The notes under the pieces are model-generated. The model was not told the origin of the DNA. It saw only the letters and a list, made by a program, of their open reading frames with translations, and searched no databases. 59,099 nt of DNA from Fragilariopsis cylindrus CCMP1102 (taxonomy: Eukaryota > Bacillariophyta > Bacillariophyceae > Bacillariales > Bacillariaceae), in NCBI GenBank assembly GCA_900095095.1, contig FMBT01000540.1, forward strand, positions 1 to 59,099. Reading direction: 5' to 3'. The position numbers and the translations under genes were made by a program. Within the stretch, counting starts at the first letter, position 1, and each line of letters starts with the position of its first letter. Of the stretch, positions 11,430-23,184 are shown piece after piece.

Positions 11430-12640
11430 TAGATGGTTGGTTGGTGTTTCAATGCAGCAGACACCAACTGGTAGATATGGGCATGTTTTGAAATTCATTT
11501 CGCTATTGTGGAAGGGAAAAAAAAACAAGATTTTGATCAGAAAAAAAATGAACAGCAAAATATTGTAGAGGACAACACCAGATAGGTTGGGTGCACAATC
11601 ATCCACATAGTGTACTAGAACATTGTGTTTGCCTCCTACATCTTTTCCATTCCTGTGGTTGAGGGAAAAAAAACGTTTTGCTGTTGTTCCACGCACAAAA
11701 TAACAAGTTTTTTGATCAAAATGAACCACAAAATATCTCACCTGACAGGATTGCAGAGGACAATACCAGATGATTTAGGTGCACAAACATTCAAAAAGTG
11801 TACTAGAACATTGTGTTTGCCTCCCATAACTTTTTTGGTCCTGTTGTTGAGGAATCAAATTTTGTTTTGCTAATGTGGTAGGCACACAAATAACAAGTTT
11901 TTTGATCAAAATGAACCACAAAATATCTCACCTGACAGGGTTACAGAGGACAATACCAGATGATTCAGGTGCACTAACATCCACATAGTGTACTGGAACA
12001 TTGTGTTTGCCTCCTACAACTTTTTTGTTTGTATGGTTGAGGAATAAAATTCGTTTCACTGCTGTTGCACGCACAAAATAACAAGATTTTCAATCAAAAT
12101 GAACCACAAAATATCTCATTTGAAAGGGTTGTAGAGGACAACACCAAATAGGTCGGGTGCACTAATATCCACATAGTGTATTAGAACATTGTGTTTGCCT
12201 CCTATAATTTTTCTATTCCTGTGGTTGAGGAATAGAATTCATTTCACTGTTGTGGCAGGCACACAAAAAAAACATGATTTTGGATCAGAAATAATGAACA
12301 CTCAAAATATCTTACTTGAAAAGATTACATACAACAATACCAGATGGGTCAGGTACACTAACATCCACATAGTGCATTAGAATATTGTCTTTGCCTCCTA
12401 CTACTTTTGTCTCCCTATGGTTGAGGAATAAAATTTATTTTGCTGCTTCATGCACAAAAAGAACATGATTTTGGATCAGAAATAATGAACAACAAAATTT
12501 CTCAATTGAAAGGTTATAGAGGACAACACCAGATGGGCCGGGTGCACAAACATCCACATAGTGTACTAGAACATTGTGTTTGCCTCCTACCATCCCTGGT
12601 GGTTCATCATCACTTGACTAAAATAATTCTGATTGGTATC
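11430..12640. repeat. Array of about six 189-bp tandem repeats
   Basis: The word tactagaaca or a close variant recurs at 11613, 11801, 11991, 12179, 12375 and 12564, spacing 188-196 bp. Each copy also has a CACATAGTG word before it and TTGTGTTTGCCTCC after it. Copies are diverged by substitutions and short indels. No conserved reading frame runs through the array. Confidence 0.85.
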
Positions 12641-13980
12641 ATTTTATCTCACAAATTCTCCAGTGGAGTTTGGTTATTGGAATATTAAACAACTTGTGAA
12701 TAATAAGATGCATAACTTCTCCTTAGGTTTTAGAACCAGCATGGTGCACCAAAATACCACCCAGTCATCTATCTCATACCCATAGGGGATGAACTGAGGG
12801 TCATGACCCCTCATATATACCTTATTCTTGCCTCCAGAACACAAACATTGCATTTTGGCCAACATATCATATTTTCCATGCCCAAAGTATCATTCAGAAA
12901 TAGGCTGCCACACCATCAAAAAAAGAAATTGGACCATGGTTTGAACACCTAGATACCGTATGGACAAGATACACCAACAATACTTGGAACATTTGCCATA
13001 TTGGTGGTGTGGTGGGGCGGAGAACAATAGAATAGACATAAAATGGCCCAAAATGCACACGTTGCAAAAATATTTGAGATGCTACTGCACCCATACCAGG
13101 TATGCTGAGTCCCAAATAAAATAGCTAGGCATCAACCTAATTCATAAAGGTTTTGGATTATATCATTGTTTTAAATAATCATACATATATTTGGGGTGCA
13201 CGGGTCAAAACCCACCGCTATTAAAACACACAATTTCTCAAAGTGCCAAGTGCGCGTGTAATCAAGGCCGTGATGCACCATCAATACAGGCCTAATAACC
13301 TTGAAAAATTATATGGAGCTCAACATTATACCTATGGGTACAAGGTCCAACTATTGCTTAGGGCTCTAGGGAGGTTAGGAAGGCGTCAGGGTGTGCTAAG
13401 CCCCCAAAAGGGTCATTTAGGCCCCAAAACAGGTTTCCCCCCTCTAGCGCCCACATCAGCATGGTCCTGCCCATAGCTCGCCAAGTTTATATTCCCTTTG
13501 GTGTATATGGTCAACCCCATGTGCTTACTTTGGGACAATTCATCTTTTTGAGTGTGTACTAGGTCACATACCCCCCCAAATGGGTCATTTTCCCATGTCC
13601 TAGGCTGCATCACACCCTTTACCACCTTCAAGTGTGAAGAACACATACCTAGCGCCCCAAAGTCCCGTTCAGGTATCCATCCTATGCATATTAAGCTCAG
13701 ATTATACCATCTGATTGGGACTTTATACTTGCTAGGATGGGTTAGAATGCCAGAAAGTGGAGTGGTACAGGTAGCAAGTACCACAGGACATGATTTAGTT
13801 TTTCCGCGTTATTAAAGTGAAAACTAAATAAGTACAAGTCTGTCCTTTGATTAGAAATTAAAGCGTTACTAAATAATTACTTTTTTTGCTTAAAAGTCAC
13901 AGTGTTTTTAATCAACTAAAAAGCCTGAAAAAGTTAAAGTGTGTTCAAAATCAAAATTAAAGTGTTTTTCCTGTAGTTTT
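12641..13980. other. Gene-free stretch
   Basis: No protein-like ORF and no repeat that I can define. It could be old transposon sequence between the satellite array and the Copia fragment. Confidence 0.5.
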
Positions 13981-14460
13981 CCATACTGGATCTTCTGATT
14001 TTTACTTGTTCCTTGTTCTATTCCTAGGAGCCGATACATTTTGTATGGTGAAATTGGCTCTAGCGTCATGTATTAGATTTGCATCGCAATTTGTTTTCCC
14101 AATGGAGGGGGTGCATCTGTAAGTCTTGCATCTTCGGGATACCAGAGTAGTCTGGTTCATCAACAAGAAATCATAGTTTGAAGTGTCTGAATCTGCATAG
14201 GAAGCCATAGATATGTTTGTCCTTGTCTTGGCTAAAACTTGGTAAGCTCATTACTGCAGATTGGATATCCCATTGGCCTATCGAAATTGCCCATTGCATA
14301 GCTCCTACCAATAATTGATATATATCAATGCTATCTTGATCAAGGAATTTAGAGGTATCAAGTTCTGGATGATCTCCTTTTACTAGAGGTGATCTATGCT
14401 TCTGATTCGGTTTCTTCCTGAAGTATTGCTTGTAGACGTCTTCCATCTTGTCAACATATC
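13980..14460 (-). mobile_element. Decayed Ty1/Copia-type reverse transcriptase fragment
   Basis: The minus frame 14446-14171 carries GDHPELDTS, then QLLVGAMQWAISIGQWDIQ and SAVMSLPSFS, matching the C-terminal part of Copia reverse transcriptase (the YQxLIGxLQWxxxIGRxDI region) before RNase H. After a stop, another frame has DEPDYSGIP and then DANLIHD, as in diatom Copia elements. Stops and frame changes make it non-functional. I cannot find LTRs, gag, protease or integrase nearby. Confidence 0.7.
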
Positions 14461-15976
14461 AAGCCATTCCTTGAACAAGGAAGCACTGCACCATTAATGA
14501 TGCAATCACAAAATCAAAATCAATCTATTTACCAATGGGAGACGTGCCATCTCGAAGAGTGTTAGGAACTAACAACACCAAGGGTGCATTATAATGGTAT
14601 ATCAACTCGAAGGGTACTCAATAGAACAACAAACTAGTTGAGAAGTATTCTGGAAGACAATGAAATATAATATCCAAATGGAGCTGAAATAATAATGATA
14701 AAATATCCCCGCACCTATAGCTTAAATCCTGTTGGAGCAAAACTGAGTGACATAGGTTCACTCATCTGTGATGGCAATCATTGATTTGATACTGCATCTT
14801 GTTTCGAGTTGCAGTTGCACAAAGCAATGAATACAACTACAAAAGTACTTGCACATATATAACTTTCTTTCTACTGTGTCTAGGTGTGTGTTGTTTTGCC
14901 AATGGCTGATTTTGTAGGAAATCCAATGCACCACACACCTACCCCATATAAATCACTTTTATTTGTAGACTACTTGTGTGGCCAAGGTGATGTAGGAGGT
15001 TTACGAGCTCTCTATGGGGCTCACTTATTCATTGCTTGAAAAAAGATATCATCATCTTGGGATTCCACATGCTTTCTTGTGGCGTTGAAATAGGTACATG
15101 GCCAGGCTGCTCATGACAAAGATGCATGGATCTGGTCCTTCCCTGATAGTAACAGCAGACCCAGTGAAGATAAACATGGGTTAAACTGATTGTATGATGT
15201 CTTGAGCAATCCCCTCTCTGCTGAATGGAATATGATGAATGGATGGATGGATAGATATATAGTAGAATAAGGGTATAATAAATAATGAGATTGAAATTAT
15301 TAACTCCAGTTTTCTTCCGCAGTTGTTACTTGCTTTATACCGAATTTTATGATTATCTAGATAATCATTCTTGACGATACATCATGAATGGTGAAGAATG
15401 GTACCAGGTAGGCTTCATCAGCAGTATTGGTGTGTACTGTATATTATTTTGAGATGAGCAATACACGCACTGTAAAAATCAGAATTATTTAAATAAACAC
15501 TATTTTTTGTGACTTTAAAATTTTTGGATTTTGTTTTGTTTTTAACCAAGAACCGCACTTCAATATAATTATGACGATTTCAATTATAATTAAAATGCGT
15601 CTCATTGAAAATTAAAAGATGTCGAAATGTACGGGTATATGCCGACTTTTCGGGGAAACAAGAGGAAGACAGGCATACATATAGCTTTTTAAAATAAAAT
15701 AGGAGGGTGGCGATACTAAAGAGAGGTCGTCGATAGGCGTGTACAATACCAAGTACCGTACCACACCACTATTTTATTGTTTGGGCGTTCCACATCAAAA
15801 GTGATAGTAGAGCACACAGAGATAGATAGATAGAGAGAGAAGGAAAGAAAGAGGAAGAGAAAGAAAGAAAGAAAGAGAGAGATCTTCGCCGCACTGATCT
15901 CTCTTTTTACTTACTGATAGATTGAATAGATTGATTGATTGATTGATCACCATCATCATCATCATCGTCGTCTATA
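14461..15976. other. Gene-free stretch with simple repeats before the kinesin
   Basis: No protein-like ORF. Close to the kinesin start there are GATA/GAAA purine runs (about 15820-15885) and short ATTG and CATCAT runs (about 15925-15965), which are the likely promoter and 5' leader. Confidence 0.5.
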
Positions 15977-18900
15977 ATGGGCAGCCCTCAAAAAAAGAAA
16001 GTGCAGCAGCAGACTAATGTACGAGTTGTGGCTCGGATCCGTCCTCTTGCTCAGTATGAAATAGAAAATGGGAGTAAGCAAATCGTTACGTTGTTGCCTG
16101 GCGCTACTACTGGCAATAGTAATAATAATAATAGTAAGGGCGGCGACGGCGAACAAATAATAATGATATACTAATAAAAATAAAAAATTCCAACGGAACC
16201 AGAAGTATTACAAGTTCAAACCACTGAAAAACGTTGGTTTGAATTGGATGCTGTATTAGATGGTAAATCAACACAAAAGGAAACATATATAAAAAGTGGT
16301 GCACAGCAGGCTGTCACAAAAGATATCTTTAAAGGATTTAATTGTACAATATTAGCCTATGGTCAAACTGGATCCGGGAAAACATTTACAATGGGATCTG
16401 CTGCATCAGCAGGAATCGACGATGATGACGACGTTGACGACGACGACGACGCATCCGACGATACTACTAGTAATGAAATTAGTGAGATGGATGGTATTAT
16501 ACCACGTGCCTGTGCTGATTTATTCAATCATATACGTACACGTTGTGATGGTAATGCACAAGTTGAATTGTCCTATTTAGAAATTTATAATGAAGAAATG
16601 AGAGATTTGTTAGTTTCGTCATCTGCTTCATCTGCTTCTACTGCTTCTTCATCTTCTGCTTCTGATAGTACTAATAAATCAGATAATAACAATAACAAGG
16701 TTGTTGAATTAAAAATTCGTGAAACATTAAATGGTGAAGTTTATGTTGGTGGATTATCATCACGGCCTGTTACTTCACCAAAGGAGATTGGTAAATTTAT
16801 GGAAGAGGCAAGTAAGCGTCGTGTTACAGCATCCACTAAGATGAATGCTGAATCTAGTCGGTCACATGCAATATGCGTATTACAGATTAAGGGTGTATTA
16901 GAAGATTCTACCAAATTTCAAGCGAAGTTAACACTGGTAGATTTAGCAGGTAGTGAACGGATAAAAAAAACTGGTGCCGAAGGTGGTCGGCGACAAGAAG
17001 GGATTAGTATCAATAAAGGATTATTTGTATTAGGACAGGTGGTGAGTGCATTATCAGAAACACGTCCAAAGTATAAAAGAAAACCACCCTATCGTGATTC
17101 GAAATTAACAAGATTATTACAAGATTCGTTAGGTGGTAATTCTAGAACAATTATGGTGGCCTGTGTCAGTCCAGCTGATTTTAATTTAGATGAAACAATC
17201 ACCACATTGCGATACGCCACCAATGCCAGAAATATTAAAAATACCGCCACACGGAATGTGATTAAAAGTTTATCACCAGATGAGGCAGCGAAATTACAAC
17301 GTGAAAATCAACTTCTATTAGCACAAGTGAAGGAATTACAAGAAACTATTCGTAAAATGTCTATTCCTGCTCCTGCTCCTGCTGACGAGGGTGGTACTAC
17401 CACTTTGTCCTTTTCAGAAGAAGACAAAGACGATGGCGATGACGATGACGATGATGATGATGACGATGACGATGACGATGACGGTGATGAAATATCAATG
17501 AGTAAACGAAAAGAACGTATTAAGGAACTCGACGAGGAAGTTCGGCAACACAATTTGAAATTGTCATCGTTGTCGAAAGTACCGTCTCAACGAATAATAA
17601 CAGAAAGTATGGCACAGGATGCAATTGATTTGCCTGATTTGCATAAACAAATTGCTACGCTAGAAGAAGAGGTTGCTGCTAAGGAGGAGGTGGAAATTGA
17701 AAATATGGAACTGCAAGAAGAGATGCAAAATCTAAAAGCGGATGCAGATTCAGCACGGTTGGCTGCAAATAAAATGTCTCAAATTTTAGAACAATTACAA
17801 GATTTGAAAGGAGATGAAATTGATAAGAAAAAAATGGAACATGAACATATTAAGAAAGAAGAGGCGTGGGTATCATTCGTCTTTCAAGTGTTACAAACGA
17901 ATAACGAACAATTACAAAAATTACAAGATGAATATGGCGCAGTTTCACGTCTATTCGAATCTCCTGATTTCATGGGTGTAGTAGAAGAACAAAGGACAGG
18001 TTTCATGTCAAAGATGTTTAGGCGGAGAGGAGGAAACCGTCCAACTAACAACAGTAATCATGGACAAAAACAGCAGCAGCAGCAGAGTACGAACCAGTCG
18101 AATAACGAATCCGACGCACAATCGCATCGGGAAGGCAATGCACAAAATAATAGTATACAACGACCCAATAACACTAGTAGTAGTGATACTACTGCTGCCA
18201 TCGATGAAACTAAACAGCAGCAGGAGCATGAGCAAGAACAAGATGATCCAAGAAATATTATGAAGGTAATTGTTAATTTGAAAGACGAATTGAAGGCTGC
18301 TCACGAAGTAATCCGACAACAGCGTGTTCAAGTAGAATGTGCGATGCAGCAAAAGGAGGATGAGCAGAATGACGGTTCGACTACTACTGGTACTACTACT
18401 GATGATACCACCACCAATGACGAAACAACAAGTAATAACAGCTCAAGCACAGGCACAGGCACAGGCACAGGCACAGACACAGACACAACACCTGTATCAT
18501 CGATACTACGATCAGCAGATTCTCGAACTGTTCCAACATCAGAATATCAAAATCTGAAAGCGAAATATACACAATTGGAAATAGATCGATGTTGGGGTGA
18601 ATTTCAATTGAGAGATCGTATCACGAATGATTCATTAAAATTTCATCGACGTGTACGTGCTGTGATACAAAAAGCCAACAATGCCAATGCCAATGCCAAT
18701 GCCAATGCCAATAATACCGTTGGTGGAAGTGGAACTAGTCCTGCTGTGAACAACGGTGGTAGTAGTAGTAGTTCAATTGAAGAAGAAATTAAAACTAAAG
18801 TTGATATAGAATTAAAACAACGATTAAAGATTGTGGAAGATCATTTACGATACTTTGAAGAACGATTAATATCAATGGAAAATCATGTGAATGAGGAGAT

Positions 18901-19180
18901 GGAATCATTACAATCAATTCGTAATACATTACGGATCCAACGTGATGGATTAGAACTGGAAATTGGTACATCTGAAATTGAACGTCATATGATTACGCTG
19001 GCTGATGCTGATGGTGATAAGGGTCACTGTGATGATGATGATAATGATAATGATCTGTTAAAACAATTAACATCATTATTAGTCGGTCCAGTGAAGAATC
19101 TTGGTAGTTATCGCAACGACAATTCGTCGCCAGATAATAATGACAATGTTTCTACTACTGATAATATCGACATATTATAA
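15977..19180 (+). CDS. Kinesin with N-terminal motor, kinesin-4-like
   Basis: A microtubule motor ATPase. Exon 1 (15977-16133) starts at an ATG and carries VRVVARIRPL, the first motor strand. Exon 2 (16203-19180) has the P-loop AYGQTGSGKT (about residue 105), switch I NAESSRSH (about 265), switch II DLAGSE (about 298) and the motor end TLRYATNARNIKN (about 387-400). All nucleotide-binding motifs are intact. The joined frame is 3,135 bases, 1,044 residues, longer than the motor by a coiled-coil and low-complexity tail. The RYA..ARNIKN end and the TASTxMN context favour kinesin-4/KIF21-like over kinesin-1; that subclass is an inference. The motor carries Asp-rich (16410-16460) and Ser/Asn-rich (16620-16695) inserts, and an acidic run follows it (17410-17490). 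An inverted repeat lies just after the stop. Confidence 0.9.
16134..16202 (+). other. Kinesin intron with TACTAAT branch site
   Basis: Donor GTAAGG at 16134, TACTAAT at about 16169-16175, acceptor AG at 16201-16202 (a second AG at 16204-16205 also keeps frame). The 69-base intron holds three in-frame TAA codons, and its removal joins the two motor halves in one frame (phase 1). Confidence 0.75.
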
Positions 19181-19231
19181 TAGAATACAATTTTTTTTAA
19201 GATTTGTGATTATCTAGATTTTTGTTAATAC

Positions 19232-19448
19232 TTCCTCCAGCAAACGCTTAATTCACGCGCGCTATCGTTTGAAAATTTAGCCTTTAATTAAGACGTTCAA
19301 CGACGAAATTTGCAAGGAGGATGAGGGAAACTTGTGACTTTAACCCTCTATTTTGTGAGTAGATTTTAATATTTTAAGGTTTTAGCGTCCTTTCACACGC
19401 TAAATTTTCAAACGATAGCGCGCGTGAATTAAGCGTTCGCTGGAGGAA
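19232..19448. repeat. MITE-like inverted repeat with 50-bp arms
   Basis: Bases 19232-19281 and 19399-19448 are reverse complements with one mismatch in 50, around a 117-base spacer. The outer end is TTCCTCCAGC. It lies between the stops of two convergent genes (kinesin stop 19180, SET stop 19483), so both 3' ends may include it. No coding capacity and no clear target-site duplication. Confidence 0.85.
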
Positions 19449-19482
19449 ATATTTAGAATTTTGTTACTATTTCGACTATTTT

Positions 19483-20499
19483 TTATTGATATTTTGTTCT
19501 ATCATAGGTTAATCCATAATCAATATATAATTCTTCCCCAGCAATTACATCCCGTTCTAATGTAAATATAACTTTCCGATTAATTAAATCTTCTTCTGTT
19601 ATCACATTCACATCATATCCTTTTGATGGTTCATTGATACGACATAATGCTGTCGAGCATGAAAAAACAGATAGTGGATGAAGTATATTATTAAATAATA
19701 GACATGAGAATAATTGACTAGGATTCCCACCAGGACAATAATCATCTAATTCACCAGTCTGATGATTGGTGGGATCAATGATATATTGATTATCAGTAAA
19801 TCTCCAGATATATTCAGTACATTCTGGAAATAATGTTGTCACTTTATTGGAGGAGGAATGTTGTTGCAATGGTATCACCACACCAGGATACGACCCTAAT
19901 ATTGTTCCCTTTTGTAATGATTGGGTGACAAATAAACCTAATCCAGCAGTTTTCGATGGTCCCACACGTAAATAATAATTATCATTCGAATTACTATTCG
20001 AATCTTCTGTTGTTGTTGTTGGTTCTAGTTCTAATGGTAATTCTAATTTTCCTCTTGGACGATCAGTGGATATCACAAATCCAAAATAGGTCACAACACC
20101 AGAAAGTAGTCGTATTGTCCAAAGTCCTAAATCTTTGTTATTATTACTATTATCATCAAATAATGACGATGAGGATGTTAACAATGACGAAAATGATGAA
20201 ATGAGTAGTTGCTGTTGTAGTTGTACTTGTTCTAATATTGGTGATAATAGTATTGTATTCGAAGTAGTAGTAGCAGCAGCAACATCAGCTGCTGAAGTTG
20301 CTGTTGTTGTTGTAGCAGCAGCAGCAGCAGCAGCAGCAGTGATTATGTCTATACTACCACTAACATCTCCAATAGTAATTCCAAAACCATGTACACAAGT
20401 ACTACTGTCACTGCTAATATTTGCAACAACAATAATGAATATCCACAACAACACGGTGATGATGATGTTCTTGTTACCAACGAAACGACGACTCATCAT
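19483..20499 (-). CDS. SET-domain protein with N-terminal signal or anchor
   Basis: 338 residues from an ATG at 20499. Residues 11-27 are a hydrophobic helix, followed by CVHGFGI, which could be a signal cleavage before phenylalanine as in diatom plastid precursors, then Ala/Thr-rich low complexity. The SET domain covers about residues 175-335: GLGLFVTQSLQKGTILGSYP at the start, then FNNILHP, CRINEP and a following NV (the cofactor/pseudoknot region), and GEELYIDYGLTYD at the end. The tyrosine of the closing motif is present. A lysine methyltransferase role is expected of the family; the substrate is unknown. The N-terminus argues against a histone role and for the plastid or secretory pathway. 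It is convergent with the kinesin. Confidence 0.8.
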   Translation of the reverse strand: MMSRRFVGNKNIIITVLLWIFIIVVANISSDSSTCVHGFGITIGDVSGSIDIITAAAAAAAATTTTATSAADVAAATTTSNTILLSPILEQVQLQQQLLISSFSSLLTSSSSLFDDNSNNNKDLGLWTIRLLSGVVTYFGFVISTDRPRGKLELPLELEPTTTTEDSNSNSNDNYYLRVGPSKTAGLGLFVTQSLQKGTILGSYPGVVIPLQQHSSSNKVTTLFPECTEYIWRFTDNQYIIDPTNHQTGELDDYCPGGNPSQLFSCLLFNNILHPLSVFSCSTALCRINEPSKGYDVNVITEEDLINRKVIFTLERDVIAGEELYIDYGLTYDRTKYQ

Positions 20500-20635
20500 A
20501 ATAGTTATTATTATTATTATTATGGTTTCGTTCGTTCTGTTTTATTAGTTAGATGATGGTATGATCCTCTGAATATCCTCGTTCTTCGTGTGATGAATGT
20601 ACTTGTTAAACAAAAGAAGTGAAAATCCATCAGAT

Positions 20636-20740
20636 TCAAGATCGGAGGACGAGCGATCTTTTTTTTAAAACACCGATCTGCCCCCGAATTAACGAAAGCC
20701 ACAAATCGATCCCCAAAATCCAGTCAAATCGGGCCGATCT
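20636..20740 (+). repeat. Left member of an inverted repeat pair flanking the LRR-kinase gene
   Basis: The core CTGCCCCCGAATTAACG followed by CACAAATCGATCCCC (20679-20715) recurs in reverse complement at about 22957-22996, on the other side of the gene at 21030-22587. GATCGGAG also pairs with CTCCGATC near 23026. Confidence 0.75.
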
Positions 20741-21029
20741 TACTTAACTACCGGTACCGTTAACTTAGTATTAATACATACAGTCATAACGTACGTACGT
20801 GTATGCATTGATTTTGTTTCCTTTTCTGATGATTCTTCGATTCATGACTCCATTTTATTTATTTTTCCAATGAACAAAAAACCGAATCCACTTAACTTAC
20901 TGTCTGTACACAATCGTTGTCTTAGATTGTCGGCACAGCCACAAACAAACAAACAGAGTTTATTAGTCATACAGAGTTTAGTATTGCAATAGTAATCAAC
21001 GATAACCCCAGAAGAAGAATCAATCAGCC

Positions 21030-22587
21030 ATGTCGACACCATCATCGTCACCATCATCGTCAACCGATGTAGGTGAAGACATTACCACATCGACACAAAA
21101 GAAGAAACAAAAACTGGAGGAAGATGAAAAAGAGCTGACAGAAGAAGATCTAAATCAACAACGTCAATGGTTGTTAGATACAATGTTAAAGATTAGTTTA
21201 AATAATAATATTAACATGCAAAACAAAGTTGATGTTGATTTATCATTATTAATAAAATTAGAGTTACCGAATTGTGGAATTACAACATTACCAGACTGTT
21301 TACCAACATTATGTCCAAATTTAAGTATCTTATTTTGTCCGAAAAATAAATTTGTCGAAGTACCAGCTATAATTGGTTCCTGTTTAAAATTACAAATGAT
21401 ATCCTTTAAAGAATGTTATACCATTACAACAATCCATCCAAATTCCTTACAACAACAATTACGATGGTTAATATTAACAGGGAATAAAATTAAAGTCATA
21501 CCAAAAACAATATCACGTTGTATTAAATTACAAAAATTAATGTTGTCAGGTAATTTACTGGAAGAGTTACCAGAACAGGAGATGATCAATCTGCAAAATC
21601 TAGAATTAATCCGTTTCGCCTGTAATCAATTACATAAACCACCTATTCTATTACTGACAAAATTACAAAATTTAAAATGGTGTGCCTTTGCTGGTAATCC
21701 ATTTTTAATTACTATGAAAATGAATAATAATATGAAAACCGCAGTAACAACCTCTCTTCCTGTCTTGGAGGATCCAATATTAGAGGATGATTCATGGCCG
21801 ATACTTGGTATGGGTGCGGTGGTGTTACTCGTAAAGTTACATGGAAGAATAATACTGTTGTTGCAGTAAAAACATTTGCTGGTGAATTAACATCCGATGG
21901 ATCACCACAAGATGAAAAAGATATCTCTATTTAGTGAGTAGTAGTGCAAGTGCAAGTAGTAGTAGCACAAATGAAAATGAAAATGAAAAAGAATCCGCAT
22001 TAATTGAAATATTAGGTGAAACGAAAATGAATGGTGCATTAGTTATGGAATATTTAGATAATTACACAGCATTAGCTGGACCACCAAATTTTGAGACATG
22101 TTCCCGTGATGTATATACTACTGATAATAATAGTATTAACAATAATCAAACATTCGCATGGAAGATTGTGATTGATACATTACGTGTATTGTCGAAGTTG
22201 CATAAGTTAGGTATATGCCATGCTGATTTTTATGCACATAATATATTAATACAATTAGAAACGAATCAAGTAAAATTATCTGATTTTGGTGCAGCATTCC
22301 GATATCGATATAATGATACTGATAATGGTGGAGATGAAAATGATAATGAAAAAGAGTTTGGACAATTAGTAGAAATCATTGAATTACGTGCATATGGTGT
22401 ATTAGTAACAGAATTGTACAGTTTAACAATGAATAACGATAACGATAACGATAACGATACCAGCAATAATCTCTCGTCACAGTGGAAAGAACTTCTTGAA
22501 GAACTTCAAAAACCTAACATCACAACTTTTGATATATTAGTTGAAAAATTTATCGTTAACGTCAACGACAATGTCAAGCAAAATTAA
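21030..22587 (+). CDS. Leucine-rich-repeat protein kinase, two frame breaks
   Basis: Starts at the ATG at 21030. Residues about 75-235 are leucine-rich repeats (LxxLxLxxNxLxxLP pattern, for example LILTGNKIKVIP and LMLSGNLLEELP). A protein kinase domain follows: glycine loop (LGMG plus GG in the next frame), VAVKTF with the ATP lysine, EYL hinge, catalytic loop HADFYAHN with Asp and Asn (about residue 398), and SDFGAAF (about 418). The HxDFYAHN and DFGAA words resemble LRR-kinases of bacteria and algae more than animal or plant receptor kinases; no membrane segment is seen. Two single-base losses are needed, one near 21811-21818 inside the glycine loop and one near 21924-21932. With both undone the frame closes exactly at 519 residues, so I read it as a gene in flawed sequence. 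Confidence 0.75.
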
Positions 22588-22950
22588 TATATATCTACAA
22601 CCAACCAAATGAATATAAAGTGAAGTGAAGAAAAGTAAAGTCAGTCATTGTAACTACGAACTAAATGTATAAGTGTATACCGAACGAACATCAAAAATAA
22701 AAATAAATGAAACCATTGTTATCCATATATTATTTTAATTGAAAACTAGTGTAGGCTAGACTAAGACTAAGACTAGACTACTTTAGACGACGATAAGATA
22801 ATAATACTCATCCATGTGTAGCTAATGTTAGCTGTAGGAGGAGTAACAGAACTGATCGTATCCCCATGAGAACAAAGACAGTACTTGCTTTCCTCTCGCG
22901 ATTCAATTCAAAAAGTAGCTTGAAAAAAAAACGAAGAAAAAAAGGTTACT
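22588..22950. other. Gene-free stretch after the LRR-kinase
   Basis: AT-rich 3' flank; nothing recognised apart from the inverted repeat that follows. Confidence 0.5.
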
Positions 22951-22956
22951 TGTTAT

Positions 22957-23035
22957 TTGGGGGATCGATTTGTGCCTTCCGTTAATTCGGGGGCAGTGTT
23001 GTTCTAATTTCCCTCAAAAAGATGCTCCGATCTGG
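22957..23035 (-). repeat. Right member of the inverted repeat pair flanking the LRR-kinase gene
   Basis: Reverse complement of the 20640-20716 sequence, with about 35 conserved bases in the core and a few indels. The pair is about 2.3 kb apart. Confidence 0.75.
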
Positions 23036-23184
23036 TGGATTTATTGAAAACTTACGTAAGGCTACTAGTATATTTTTTTAAATAAGAATTAGACAGTTTC
23101 AAAAATTATATGGATGATGGTAACTTACTCTAGTAGCGTAGTAAATTTCGTTTACTATGTTTTGCTGCTGCTTTCATTCTAAAA

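Noticed and set aside
11403-11741. Minus ORF of 112 codons in the 189-bp array
   Set aside because: The frame is not kept in the other array copies.
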